NCBI RefSeq assembly: GCF_027941835.1
Contig: NZ_CP116005.1
Coordinates: 1,503,501 to 1,567,500, forward strand
DNA from: Sphingosinicella microcystinivorans
GTDB taxonomy: Bacteria; Pseudomonadota; Alphaproteobacteria; Sphingomonadales; Sphingomonadaceae
DNA length: 64,000 bases
Direction: 5' to 3'
Positions 36,078 through 47,533 of this stretch are shown in pieces. The notes under the pieces are model-generated. The model had not been told where the DNA came from. It made no database searches and saw nothing but the letters and a program-made list of their open reading frames with translations. The stretch's first letter is position 1. Each line of letters begins with the position of its first letter. The translations under genes were made by a program, and so were the position numbers.

Positions 36078-37511
36078 CTACTTTCCCGGTGCGTTCCGGT
36101 AATCGAGCGGCGGGGTGCGGTCGCCGACGAGGGAGCGGTAGACGAATTCCGGGCCGCGGCGTTCCTCGAACTCGGCCTTTGCCGCCGCGATGAGTTCCGG
36201 CTTCTGGAACAGGTCGATCGCGGTCAGCGCCAGCACCTTCGCGGCGTTCTGCATCCCCTTCATGCCGATCGACATGCCGCCCGCGGCGACCGCCTGCCAG
36301 CTGTGCGCGGGCGTGCCGGGCACCCATGTCGCGGTGGAGAAGCCCGCCGTGGGCACCGTCCACGAGACGTCGCCGACGTCGGTCGAGCCCGCGCCGTGGT
36401 CCTCCTTCATGGGCTGCACGAGCGCGGCGTCCGCGAGCTTCGCCTTCGTCTGCCCGAGCGTCGGGATGATCTTCTGCGCGAACGCGGTTTCCTCGGGCGT
36501 GTAGAGGATGCCGCCGACTTCGCCGAGCTTCGCGTGGACGAGCGTTTGCAGCGTGCGGTTGGGGAGCAGCGGCAGCGCGCCGTGGATCACCTCGTAATCG
36601 ACCGTGGTGCCGGTGCCCATCGCGGCGCCCTCGGCGGCCTTCACCAGCCGCTCGAACGTCTCGCGCACCACCTCCGCGTCCGGGTTGCGCACGTAGTAGA
36701 AGGATTCGGCGAAGTCCGGCACCACGTTCGGCGCGTTGCCGCCCGCCGTGATGATGTAGTGCATCCGCGATTCCTCGGGCATGTGCTCGTGCATCATGTT
36801 CGCCATCATGTTCATGGCCTCGACGCCGTCGAGCGCCGAGCGGCCGCGCTCCGGCGCACCCGCGGCGTGCGCCGAGATGCCGCGGAAGCGGAACTTGGCG
36901 GACTTGTTGCTGTTCGAGGTCGCGATGTCGGCGCTGTTCTCGCTCGCCGGATGCCAGTGCAGCGCGATGTCGACGTCGCCGAACAGGCCGTCCCGCACCA
37001 TGTAGACCTTGCCCGCGCCGCCTTCCTCGGCGGGCGTGCCGTAGAAGCGGATCGTGCCCTTGGTGCCGGTCGCCTTCATCCAGTCCCTGACCGCGATGGC
37101 GGCGGAGGCGGAGGCGACGCCGAACAGGTGATGCCCGCAGCCGTGCCCGGCGGCGGCATCGGCGCGCACGGTCTTGGCGGGGTCGGCGGTCTGGCTGAGG
37201 CCGGGCAGCGCGTCGAACTCGCCGATGATGCCGATCACGGGACCCGTGCCGTTCGTCCACGTCGCCGTGAAAGCGGTGGGTGCGTTCGCGACGCCCGCCT
37301 TCACGTCGAAGCCTGCTTCCTTCAGCCGCCTTTGCAGCAGCGCCGACGAGCGCGTCTCCTGATAGCCCACCTCGGCAAAGCTCCAGATCGCCTTCGCGGC
37401 GGCTTCGTTGGCGGCGCGGTCGGCGTCGATGCGGGCGAGCGCGGTCTTGGTGTCGGCGGCGGCCGGCGCGGCGGACGCGAGCAGCGCGGCGGCAAGCATA
37501 AGTTTCAGCAT
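36078..37511 (-). CDS. M20-family amidohydrolase, secreted (AbgB-like)
   Basis: A 477-residue metallo-amidase with a signal peptide (LLASAAPAAA-DT). The metal cluster residues are in AGHGCGHHLFG, FYGTPAEEGGAG, DIALHWHPA and the C-terminal GTPAHSWQAVA. This is the M20D/AbgB pattern: hydrolysis of N-acylated amino acids such as p-aminobenzoyl-glutamate. The ATG at 37511 has an AAAAGGGGAAT ribosome site. The gene is divergent from the threonine aldolase gene and convergent with the EVE operon; its natural substrate is unknown. Confidence 0.9.
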   Translation of the reverse strand: MLKLMLAAALLASAAPAAADTKTALARIDADRAANEAAAKAIWSFAEVGYQETRSSALLQRRLKEAGFDVKAGVANAPTAFTATWTNGTGPVIGIIGEFDALPGLSQTADPAKTVRADAAAGHGCGHHLFGVASASAAIAVRDWMKATGTKGTIRFYGTPAEEGGAGKVYMVRDGLFGDVDIALHWHPASENSADIATSNSNKSAKFRFRGISAHAAGAPERGRSALDGVEAMNMMANMMHEHMPEESRMHYIITAGGNAPNVVPDFAESFYYVRNPDAEVVRETFERLVKAAEGAAMGTGTTVDYEVIHGALPLLPNRTLQTLVHAKLGEVGGILYTPEETAFAQKIIPTLGQTKAKLADAALVQPMKEDHGAGSTDVGDVSWTVPTAGFSTATWVPGTPAHSWQAVAAGGMSIGMKGMQNAAKVLALTAIDLFQKPELIAAAKAEFEERRGPEFVYRSLVGDRTPPLDYRNAPGK

Positions 37512-37605
37512 GATTCCCCTTTTCGCTTGGTGGCGAGACCATAATCGACTGGCCGGGCAGCGCCAGTGTTGACCGGCGACACGGAGCGGCCTAGCCGCTC
37601 GCAGC

Positions 37606-38610
37606 ATGTATTTCGTCTCCGACAACGCCGCCGCCGCCTGCCCCGAGGTGATCGAAGCCGTCCTCGCCGCCAACACCGGCGTCGAGGGCACATACGACGA
37701 CGATACGCTGACGCGACGCCTCGACGGCGTGTTCGGCGATTTTTTCGGGCACGAATGCCGCGTGTTCGCCGTGGGGTCGGGAACGGCGGCGAACTGTCTC
37801 GGCCTTGCCGCGATGGTGCCGCCGTGGGGCGCGGTCGTCTGCCACCGCGAGGCGCACATCCAGGTCGACGAGGCGGGTGCGCCCGCGTTCTTCAGCGGCG
37901 GCGCGGCGCTGCTGCTCGCGGAAGGCGAAGCCGCGAAGCTGACGGTGGACGCCGTGCGCGCGGCGGTGGCCGGGATACGCGGCGACGTGCACCAGGTGGT
38001 CCCATCCGCGCTCTCGCTGACGCAGGCGACCGAGTACGGCTGCGTCTACACGCCCGAAGAGGTCGCGGCGCTCGGCGACGAGGCGAAACAGCGCGGGTGG
38101 CGCCTGCACATGGACGGCGCGCGCTTCGCGAACGCGCTCGTGCACCTCGGCTGCGCGCCCGCCGACATCACGTGGCGCGCGGGCGTCGACATGCTGAGCT
38201 TCGGCTTCATCAAGAACGGCGGCATGTCGGCGGAGGCGATCGTGGTGTTCGATCCCGCGCTCGCCGAGACGCTGCCGCATCGCAAGAAGCGCGCCGGGCA
38301 GATGCCCTCGAAGGGCCGCTATGCCGCCGCGCAGCTTCTCGCGATGATCGAAACCGGCGCGTGGGAACGCAACGCCCGCGCCGCGAACGCCGCCGCCGCC
38401 CGCATCGGCGCCGCGGCCGGCGGCAGGCTGATCCATCCCGTGCAGGCGAACGAAGCGTTCGTGCGCGCATCGCCGGAGGAGTCCGCGGCGCTGCGTGCGC
38501 AGGGCTTCGGCTTCTACGACTGGGCGGCGGGCGAGATCCGGCTGGTGACGGCGTGGGACACGCCGGAGGCGCACGTGCAGGCGCTCGCCGCCGCGCTCGC
38601 CGCGCTGTGA
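37606..38610 (+). CDS. ltaE: Low-specificity L-threonine aldolase
   Basis: A 334-residue PLP-dependent fold type I enzyme. The start MYFVSDNAAAACPEVI, the AVGSGTAANCLGL block, HMDGARFANALVHLG and the PLP lysine in FGFIKNGGM are all characteristic. It splits L-threonine or L-allo-threonine into glycine and acetaldehyde. The ATG at 37606 is the natural start. The 3' end overlaps the following transporter gene start by 4 bases (GTGA), which suggests that the transporter exports or imports an amino-acid-related product. Confidence 0.9.
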   Translation: MYFVSDNAAAACPEVIEAVLAANTGVEGTYDDDTLTRRLDGVFGDFFGHECRVFAVGSGTAANCLGLAAMVPPWGAVVCHREAHIQVDEAGAPAFFSGGAALLLAEGEAAKLTVDAVRAAVAGIRGDVHQVVPSALSLTQATEYGCVYTPEEVAALGDEAKQRGWRLHMDGARFANALVHLGCAPADITWRAGVDMLSFGFIKNGGMSAEAIVVFDPALAETLPHRKKRAGQMPSKGRYAAAQLLAMIETGAWERNARAANAAAARIGAAAGGRLIHPVQANEAFVRASPEESAALRAQGFGFYDWAAGEIRLVTAWDTPEAHVQALAAALAAL

Positions 38611-39542
38611 CGGGGCCGACGCTCTCGCGCATCGTCCTGCCGTTCGCGGCGGTCACGCTGATCTGGGGCACGACCTGGTACGTGATCAAGACGCAGCTCG
38701 GCGTCGTGCCGCCGCAATGGTCGGTGACGTACCGGTTCATGACGGCAAGCCTGCTGATGTTCGCGGCCTGCCTCGTCATGCGGCGGAACCTGCGGTTCCC
38801 GCTTTCCGCGCACGGCTTCTTCCTCGCGCTCGGCCTGTTCCAGTTCGCGGGCAATTTCAATTTCGTCTACCAGGCGAGCCGCAGCATCACCTCGGGGCTC
38901 ATCGCGGTCGTGTTCGCGCTGCTGGTGGTGCCGAACGCGCTGTTCGCGCGCCTGTTCCTGAAGCAGCCGATCAGCGGCCGTTTCCTGATCGGGGCGGCGC
39001 TCGGCATCGTCGGCGTCGCGCTGCTGTTCGAACGGGAATTGACGCAGACGGGGTGGAGCGGCGCGTTCATCACCGGCCTGATGCTCACCGGCTGCGCCGT
39101 CATCCTCGCCTCGGTTTCGAACGTCATGCAGGGGACCGCGCGCGCCCGCACCTACGACATGTTCGGGATGCTCGCCTTCGCGATGTTCTACGGCGCGCTC
39201 ATCGACGCAGGGGTCGCGTGGGCGACGAGCGGTCCGCCGGTCGTCGCGTGGACGCCCCTCTATCTCGGCGGCGTCTTCTATCTCGCCGCCATCGCCTCGG
39301 CGCTGGCCTTCGTGCTCTATTTCAACGTCATCCGCATCGTCGGACCGGCGTGGGCGGCCTATTCGAGCGTGCTCATCCCGTTCATCGCCATGACGATCTC
39401 GACGCTGCTCGAAGGCTATCGCTGGACGCCGCTCGCGGCGCTCGGCGCGGTGCTGACGGTGTCCGGTCTCGTCATCGCCCTCAAGGCGCGCAGCGTGCCC
39501 GCGGGAACGGCCGCGGCGGGCGGCACCACGGGGCGCAGCTAG
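38607..39542 (+). CDS. EamA/DMT family transporter
   Basis: A 311-residue inner-membrane carrier with ten helices in two EamA repeats. The first repeat begins FAAVTLIWGTTWYVIK, a typical DMT opening, and the second spans about residues 160-300 (SALAFVLYFNVIRIVGPAWAA region, given by SALAFVLYFN and VGPAWA). Such carriers export amino acids or metabolites. The start is GTG at 38607, overlapping the aldolase stop. The stop shares a CTAG tetramer with the stop of the convergent MFS gene. Confidence 0.88.
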   Translation: MTGPTLSRIVLPFAAVTLIWGTTWYVIKTQLGVVPPQWSVTYRFMTASLLMFAACLVMRRNLRFPLSAHGFFLALGLFQFAGNFNFVYQASRSITSGLIAVVFALLVVPNALFARLFLKQPISGRFLIGAALGIVGVALLFERELTQTGWSGAFITGLMLTGCAVILASVSNVMQGTARARTYDMFGMLAFAMFYGALIDAGVAWATSGPPVVAWTPLYLGGVFYLAAIASALAFVLYFNVIRIVGPAWAAYSSVLIPFIAMTISTLLEGYRWTPLAALGAVLTVSGLVIALKARSVPAGTAAAGGTTGRS

Positions 39543-41203
39543 CCGGTCTGCGACGGGTCCGTGAGCGGCCCGGCGAGTTCGCGGGCGCTCGGCAGGCGGA
39601 GGTCGGGCGGCACGCCGGTCTGGCGCTCGACCATGCGGTGCACGCGCGGCGGCGCCTCGCCCTTGTGCAGCGCGCGCAGGCGATGGGTGTTGTCCGCGTC
39701 CGCATTCGTGCGCCGCTGGTTGTGGCGGATGTAATCGAGCCACGTCGGCACGTGGTAGCGCTCGACCCAGAGCTCGGGATCGCCGAGATCGCGCAGCAAC
39801 GTCCAGTGCCGGGCGCCGTCGCGGATGCGGATGCGCCGCCGTTCGCTCATCACGGTGAGGAAGGTGCGGATGCTCGCCTCGGGAATGCGATACTCGATCG
39901 TCACCACGACCGGGCCGGTGCGGGGCTCCACGGGGACCGCCACTTCGGGCTCGGTCCAGCGCGCGATGGGATCGAGGTCGAGGTCCGTCACCTCGGGCAG
40001 CGGGCGCGCCCGGCCGATCAGCAGCCCGAGCAGCAGCAGCGCCGCCGAGACCATCAGCGAGGTGCGGACGTCCGCGATTCCGGCGAGCTCGCCGAACACC
40101 CAGCTGCCGATCGCCATGCCGCCGAACGCCCACATCTGGTAGAGCGCGAGCGCGCGCGCCACGACCCAGCGCGGCGCCGACATCTGCACCGTGACGTTGA
40201 ACGTGGACAGCGCGAGCACCCACCCGCCGCCGGCGAGGAAAAGCCCGATCATGGTGAGCGGCATCGCCGGGCTGAACGCGGTGACAAGCGTTCCGGCGGA
40301 GATCACGGCGATGGCGATCCGCACGATCCATTCGCTCGAACGGGTGCGGCGCAGACGCCCGCTCGAAAGCGCGCCGCCGATCGCGCCGACGCCGAAGGCG
40401 CCGAGCAGCAGCCCGTAGGTGAAGGCGCTGCCGGAAATCAGGTGGCGGGCGACGATGGGCATCAGCGCGGGAACGGCGCTTGCCGCCATGCCGAACACCG
40501 CCGCGCGCATCAGCACGGCCCGCAGCGTCGGCGACATGGCGACGTAGCGGATGCCGGCGGACATGCCGTCGACGAGGCCCTCGCGCGGTAGCGTTTGCGG
40601 CGGGCGCTCGGGCCGCCAGCGGGCGAGCACGGTGATGAGGCCGATGTAGCTCACCGCGTTCACGGCGAAGGCCGCCGCCGCGCCCGCCGCCGCGACGATG
40701 GCGCCGCCGATCGCCGGGCCGAGGCTGCGCGCGGTGTTGAAGTTCATCGAGTTGTAGGCGACCGCGCCGGGAAGCGCGGCGCGCGGCACCATGTCGCCGA
40801 CGGAGGCCTGCCACGCCGGGCCGTTCAGCGCCGTGCCGCAGCCGATGAGGAAGGTGAAGGTAAGCAGCAGCCACGGCGTGATGAGGCCCGCCCACGTGCA
40901 GACCGCAAGCCCCACGGACACGGCGAGCATGAAGCCCTGCGCCGTCAGCATCACCAGCCGCCGGTCGCGGTTGTCGGCGATGGCGCCGGCGGCGAGCGAC
41001 AGCAGCATGATCGGCAGCGTCACCGACGATTGCACGAGCGCGACGAGTGCCGGCGAGGTGGTGAGCGTCGTCATCATCCACGACGCGCCGACCGACTGGA
41101 TCATGCCGCCGAAATTGGAAACCATGCTGGCGATCCACACCGTCCGGTAGATGGGGACGGCGAAGGGTCGCGTGGCGGAAGGGTCGTCGAGGGTGTCGGG
41201 CAT
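39539..41203 (-). CDS. MFS transporter, MFS_3 type with C-terminal extra domain
   Basis: A 554-residue protein. Residues about 20-415 are a 12-helix MFS domain with FNFGGMIQSVGASW-like opening (SNFGGMIQSVGASW), IADNRDRR in the loop, and NGPAWQASVGDMVPR, as in the MFS_3/EntS-like exporters. From about residue 430 there is a soluble domain (VTIEYRIPEASIRTFLTVM to RVHRMVERQTGV, not shown in full) with a fold-like pattern of a dimeric ferredoxin-type monooxygenase. The ATG at 41203 starts MPDTLDDPSATRPFAV. The substrate may be a siderophore or drug. Confidence 0.88.
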   Translation of the reverse strand: MPDTLDDPSATRPFAVPIYRTVWIASMVSNFGGMIQSVGASWMMTTLTTSPALVALVQSSVTLPIMLLSLAAGAIADNRDRRLVMLTAQGFMLAVSVGLAVCTWAGLITPWLLLTFTFLIGCGTALNGPAWQASVGDMVPRAALPGAVAYNSMNFNTARSLGPAIGGAIVAAAGAAAAFAVNAVSYIGLITVLARWRPERPPQTLPREGLVDGMSAGIRYVAMSPTLRAVLMRAAVFGMAASAVPALMPIVARHLISGSAFTYGLLLGAFGVGAIGGALSSGRLRRTRSSEWIVRIAIAVISAGTLVTAFSPAMPLTMIGLFLAGGGWVLALSTFNVTVQMSAPRWVVARALALYQMWAFGGMAIGSWVFGELAGIADVRTSLMVSAALLLLGLLIGRARPLPEVTDLDLDPIARWTEPEVAVPVEPRTGPVVVTIEYRIPEASIRTFLTVMSERRRIRIRDGARHWTLLRDLGDPELWVERYHVPTWLDYIRHNQRRTNADADNTHRLRALHKGEAPPRVHRMVERQTGVPPDLRLPSARELAGPLTDPSQTG

Positions 41204-41260
41204 GGTCTGCGCCCGGCCACTATGGACGCCTGAAGCGTGTGCCGACAAGCCCGACAAAAA

Positions 41261-41343
41261 ACCCTCCCCAACCCCCTCCCTTGGCAGGGAGGGGCTAGAT
41301 GCTCTCCTCTCCCCTCCCTGCAAGGGAGGGGTTGGGGGAGGGT
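41261..41343. repeat. GC-rich inverted repeat, partly coding
   Basis: Two arms (about 41261-41294 and 41311-41343) are imperfect reverse complements built on ACCCTCCCC...CCCCTCCC and AGGGAGGGG, and each arm contains a smaller hairpin. The unit lies between the MFS start and the DUF559 gene. The stop codon and last ~16 codons of the DUF559 gene lie within it, so its C-terminal residues come from the repeat. Confidence 0.8.
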
Positions 41344-41693
41344 AAGGGCTCCAGCGCGTGCAGGATCATCTCCAGCACGCCTTCGATATTCTCGTGAACC
41401 TCGCTGTTCGGGAAGCGCAGGACGCGGTAGCCCCGCTCTGCAAGTCGGGCGGAACGCTGCGCGTCATAAGTCTCGCGTGCCGCGTGGGTGTCGCCGTCAA
41501 GCTCGATGATCAAACGCTGCGACCGGCACGCGAAGTCCACGATATAGGGTCCGAAAACGACCTGCCGGGTGAACTTGTACCCTGCGAGTTGACGGCCTTT
41601 CAGGCGGTGCCACAATTTACCTTCGGCCGGGGCGGGTTCGGCCCGCATGGCGCGTGCATTGGCGAGCAGGACCGGTGGCAGGCGCGGGGCCAT
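41295..41693 (-). CDS. DUF559 domain protein (very-short-patch-repair-like endonuclease fold)
   Basis: A 132-residue protein. The core, LWHRLKGRQLAGYKFTRQ, then GPYIVDFACRSQRLIIELDGD, then GYRVLRFPNSEVHENIEGVL, is the DUF559 pattern of PD-(D/E)xK nucleases related to Vsr; catalytic residues are probably the D of VDFAC, the E of IIELDGD and the downstream Arg/Asn. The start ATG at 41693 is 5 bases after the stop of the molybdoenzyme gene. The C-terminal tail (about PSPNPSLAGRGEE) is encoded by the repeat at 41261-41343, so it is probably not part of the original protein. Confidence 0.85.
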   Translation of the reverse strand: MAPRLPPVLLANARAMRAEPAPAEGKLWHRLKGRQLAGYKFTRQVVFGPYIVDFACRSQRLIIELDGDTHAARETYDAQRSARLAERGYRVLRFPNSEVHENIEGVLEMILHALEPLPSPNPSLAGRGEESI

Positions 41694-41698
41694 TCCCT

Positions 41699-43965
<2,267 letters not shown>

Positions 43966-43969
<4 letters not shown>

Positions 43970-44763
43970 GGGCAATCCTCCAGAAGACAGGCGCGAAGGC
44001 CGGAGCGGTAGTCAGGATAGCGAAGCCGGATGCCGAGGTCCCGCTTCATCTTGCCGTTCGCGACGCGCCGGTTCTCGGCATAGAAGGCGCGCGCCTGCGG
44101 GGACAGCGCCGCTTCGGCGAGCGGCAGCAGCGGGGGCAGGGCCGCGCCCGCCAGACGGCAGGCGAAGGCCGTCACCGCGTGGCCGGGCGCGGGCAGGTCG
44201 TCGGCGACGTTCCAGACGCCGGGCGGCGCATTGAACGCAGCGATCACCGCCGCGACGATGTCGTCCACGTGGATGCGGCTGAACACCTGCGTTCCTGCGT
44301 CGATGCGCTGCGCCGTTCCCGCGCGCGCCCGGTCCAGCGCCGAGCGGCCGGGGCCGTAGATACCGGGCAGGCGCAGCACGCGCGCGCCGATGCCCTGCCA
44401 CGCGAGATCGGCGGCGGTGCGCGCGCTGCGGCGGCCGGAGCCGACGGGCGCGGTTTCGTCCACCCACGCGCCGCCGGTGTCGCCGTAGACGCCGGTGGAG
44501 GAGAGGTAGCCGAGCCATGCGCCGGAAGATGCGAGCGCCGTGCCGTGCCGCGCCAGCACCGGGTCGCCATCGGCTTCGGGCGGCACGGAGGACAGGATGT
44601 GCGTCGCGCCCGCGACGGCGCTCGCCACGGCGGGGTCGTCCGCCGCGAGGATGCCGGGCCGCGCGGCGCGCGCCGTTCCCGTCACGGTCCAGCCGCCGCG
44701 CTCCAGCGCCGCGCGCAGCCGCGTGCCGGTATAGCCCTGGCCGAGGATCAGGAGATGAGGCAT
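43966..44763 (-). CDS. NAD-dependent epimerase/SDR-like protein
   Basis: A 265-residue atypical extended SDR. The dinucleotide motif is LILGQGYTGTRL, the active-site region has LGYLSSTGVYGDTGG with the Tyr of VYGD and no obvious YxxxK, and PGIYGPGRSALDRA follows, as in YeeZ-type epimerase-like proteins. The start ATG at 44763 begins MPHLLILGQG. Its stop overlaps the start of the molybdoenzyme gene by 4 bases, so it is the first gene of a three-gene unit with the molybdoenzyme and the DUF559 gene. Confidence 0.85.
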
Positions 44764-44804
44764 GGCGCCATCATGGCGGGGATACGGGGACGTGTCATGG
44801 GGTT

Positions 44805-44883
44805 GTGCATCCCTCGACTTCGCTCGGGATGATGGATGTGGAGTCATAAGGGATTTCATCCCGAGCGAAGTCGAGGGATGCAC
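44805..44883. repeat. 28-bp perfect inverted repeat
   Basis: The arms at 44805-44832 and 44856-44883 are exact reverse complements over 28 bases (core CCCTCGACTTCGCTCGGGAT) and are separated by 23 bases. This is the sphingomonad-type dispersed palindrome found between genes. It lies between the divergent SDR and aminopeptidase N genes, downstream of the SDR start by 41 bases and upstream of pepN by 44. It may affect transcription of either gene. Confidence 0.9.
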
Positions 44884-44926
44884 CGCAGCCGTTCGAACCC
44901 GCTGGCGATTCGCGCGGGCGCTCACT

Positions 44927-47533
44927 ATGTCGGCTGTCATGGAAGCACGCAGCGAAACCCCCGCCATCACCCGCCGTGAGGACTATGCGCCGCCCGCGTG
45001 GCGCGTCCCCGAGATCAGCCTCGCCTTCGATCTGGACGCGGAGCGCACGCGCGTCCGCGCGGTGCTGAAGGCGGAGCGGGCGGGGGGCGGCCCGCTCGTG
45101 CTCGACGGCGACGATCTCGACCTCAAATCGGTCAGCGTCGACGGGCGCGTGCTCGGCGAAGGCGACTACACGCTTGCCGGAGGCACGCTGACGATCCCGC
45201 TCGCGGGCGACACGGCGACGGTGGAAACGGTCGTGGAGATCGCGCCCGCCGCCAACACCAAGCTGATGGGGCTCTACGCGTCCGGCGGCAACCTCTGCAC
45301 GCAGTGCGAGGCGGAAGGCTTCCGCCGCATCACCTTCTTCCCGGACCGGCCGGACGTGCTCAGCCGCTACTCGGTGGAGCTGAAGGCCGACAAGGCGCGC
45401 TACCCCGTGCTGCTGTCGAACGGCAACCCGGTCGCCTCGGGCGACCTGCCGGACGGCCGCCACTTCGCGCGCTGGGACGATCCGTTCCCGAAGCCCTGCT
45501 ACCTGTTCGCGGTGGTCGCGGGCGATCTCCGCGCGCTGGAAGACGGTTTCGAGACGATGTCCGGCCGCCACGTGACGCTCGGCATCTGGGTGCGCCCCGG
45601 CGACGTGGAGAAGTGCCGCCACGCCATGCAGGCGCTGAAAGACTCGATGCGCTGGGACGAGGCGCATTACGGGCGCGAATACGACCTCGACGTGTTCAAC
45701 ATCGTCGCCGTCGACGACTTCAACTTCGGTGCGATGGAGAACAAGGGCCTCAACATCTTCAATTCGAAGTACATCCTCGCCGATGCCGAGACGGCGACCG
45801 ACGCCGATTTCGACGCGGTGGCGGCGGTGGTGGCGCACGAGTATTTCCACAACTGGACCGGCAACCGCATCACCTGCCGCGATTGGTTCCAGCTCAGCCT
45901 CAAGGAAGGCCTCACCGTCTTCCGCGACCAGAGCTTCAGCGCCGACATGGGCAGCCCCGCCGTGAAGCGCATCGAGGACGTGCGGGCGCTGCGCGCCGCG
46001 CAGTTCCAGGAGGACGCCGGGCCGCTCGCGCACCCGGTGCGCCCCGAAAGCTACATCGAGATCTCGAACTTCTACACGGCGACCGTCTACAACAAGGGCG
46101 CCGAGGTGATCCGCATGGCGGCGACGCTGCTGGGGCCGGAGAATTACCGCAAGGGCACCGACCTCTATTTCGAGCGCCACGACGGCGAGGCCGCGACGGT
46201 CGAGGATTGGGTGAAGGCGCTGGAAGACGGCGGCGGCGCCGATTTCGGCCAGTTCCGCCTGTGGTATTCGCAGGCGGGGACGCCGACCGTCACCGCCGAT
46301 CTCGCTTACGATCCGGCGAAGAAATCCGCGACGCTGACGCTCGCGCAGGCCGTGCCGGACACGCCCGGCCAGTCGAACAAGGCGCCGATGCACATTCCGC
46401 TGAAGGTCGCGCTGTTCGGGCGCGAATCGGGGTCGCCGCTCGGGCCGGAGCAGCTCTTCCAGCTCCGCTCGGCGAGCGCGACGATGACGTTCGAGAACGT
46501 CGCCGAGCCGCCGGTGCTGTCGATCAACCGCGGCTTCTCGGCGCCGGTGACCGTCGAGACGACGCGCAGCGCCGCCGATTTCGCCTTCCTCTCCGCGCAC
46601 GACGACGATCCGTTCGCGCGCTACGAGGCGATGCAGCAGCTGATGATGGACCGGCTGGTCGACGCCGTGCGCAGCGGCGGCACCGATGCCGCGCCGCTCG
46701 TCGAGGCGGTGCGCCGCACGCTGAAGAACCAGGCGCTCGACCGCGCCTTCATCGGCGAATCCATCCTGCTGCCGACCGAGACGATGGTCGCCGAGCGGCT
46801 TGCCGCGAACGTCGATCCGGATGCCGTGCACACGGCGCGCGAGGGCCTGCGCCGCGCGCTGCTGGAGGGCGTGGGCCGGGAGACGTGGACGGCGCTCCAC
46901 GCCAGCCTCGCCGACGGCGGACCCTACGACCTGTCGCCCGACGCCAAGGGACGCCGCCGCCTGAAGAACGTCGCGCTCGGCTATCTGTTCGCGGACCCCG
47001 ATGACGCCGCCGTCGCGGCCGCCGAGGCGCAGTACGACGCGGCGACCAACATGACCGACCGCATCGCCGCGCTCGGCCTGCTCGTCGATACGGACAGCCC
47101 GGCGCGCGGGCGGGTGCTCGGCGATTTCTACGACCGCTTCAGGGACGATGCGCTCGTGCTCGACAAGTGGTTCTCGGCGCAGGCGATGGCCACCGGCGTA
47201 GGTGCGCTCGAAAAGGCGATCGCGCTCGCCGCGCACGCCGATTTCACCATCCGCAACCCGAACCGTTTCCGCGCGCTCGTCGGCGCGCTCGCGATGAACC
47301 AGTACGTGTTCCACCGGAAGGACGGCGCCGGCTATCGCTTCGTGGCCGACAGGCTGCTGGAAGTGGACGCGATCAATCCGCAGACGGCGGCGCGTTTCAT
47401 CGCGCCGTTCGGCCGCTGGCGGCGCATGGAGGACGAACGCGCCGCGATGATGCGCGCCGAGCTCGAACGCATCGTCGGGGCGCCGGGCGTCTCCCGCGAC
47501 ACGTTCGAGATGGCGTCGAAGAGCCTCGCCTAG
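44927..47533 (+). CDS. pepN: Aminopeptidase N (M1 family)
   Basis: An 868-residue zinc aminopeptidase. The substrate-binding motif is FGAMENKGLN, the zinc site is HEYFHNWTGNR with the downstream Glu in LKEGLTVF, and the Tyr/domain III-IV sequences follow to the end. The N-terminal beta domain begins near residue 15 with REDYAPPAW, close to E. coli PepN. It removes N-terminal residues from peptides in the cytoplasm. Start ATG at 44927 or the ATG at 44939. The stop shares CTAG with the convergent methyltransferase gene. Confidence 0.94.
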   Translation: MSAVMEARSETPAITRREDYAPPAWRVPEISLAFDLDAERTRVRAVLKAERAGGGPLVLDGDDLDLKSVSVDGRVLGEGDYTLAGGTLTIPLAGDTATVETVVEIAPAANTKLMGLYASGGNLCTQCEAEGFRRITFFPDRPDVLSRYSVELKADKARYPVLLSNGNPVASGDLPDGRHFARWDDPFPKPCYLFAVVAGDLRALEDGFETMSGRHVTLGIWVRPGDVEKCRHAMQALKDSMRWDEAHYGREYDLDVFNIVAVDDFNFGAMENKGLNIFNSKYILADAETATDADFDAVAAVVAHEYFHNWTGNRITCRDWFQLSLKEGLTVFRDQSFSADMGSPAVKRIEDVRALRAAQFQEDAGPLAHPVRPESYIEISNFYTATVYNKGAEVIRMAATLLGPENYRKGTDLYFERHDGEAATVEDWVKALEDGGGADFGQFRLWYSQAGTPTVTADLAYDPAKKSATLTLAQAVPDTPGQSNKAPMHIPLKVALFGRESGSPLGPEQLFQLRSASATMTFENVAEPPVLSINRGFSAPVTVETTRSAADFAFLSAHDDDPFARYEAMQQLMMDRLVDAVRSGGTDAAPLVEAVRRTLKNQALDRAFIGESILLPTETMVAERLAANVDPDAVHTAREGLRRALLEGVGRETWTALHASLADGGPYDLSPDAKGRRRLKNVALGYLFADPDDAAVAAAEAQYDAATNMTDRIAALGLLVDTDSPARGRVLGDFYDRFRDDALVLDKWFSAQAMATGVGALEKAIALAAHADFTIRNPNRFRALVGALAMNQYVFHRKDGAGYRFVADRLLEVDAINPQTAARFIAPFGRWRRMEDERAAMMRAELERIVGAPGVSRDTFEMASKSLA

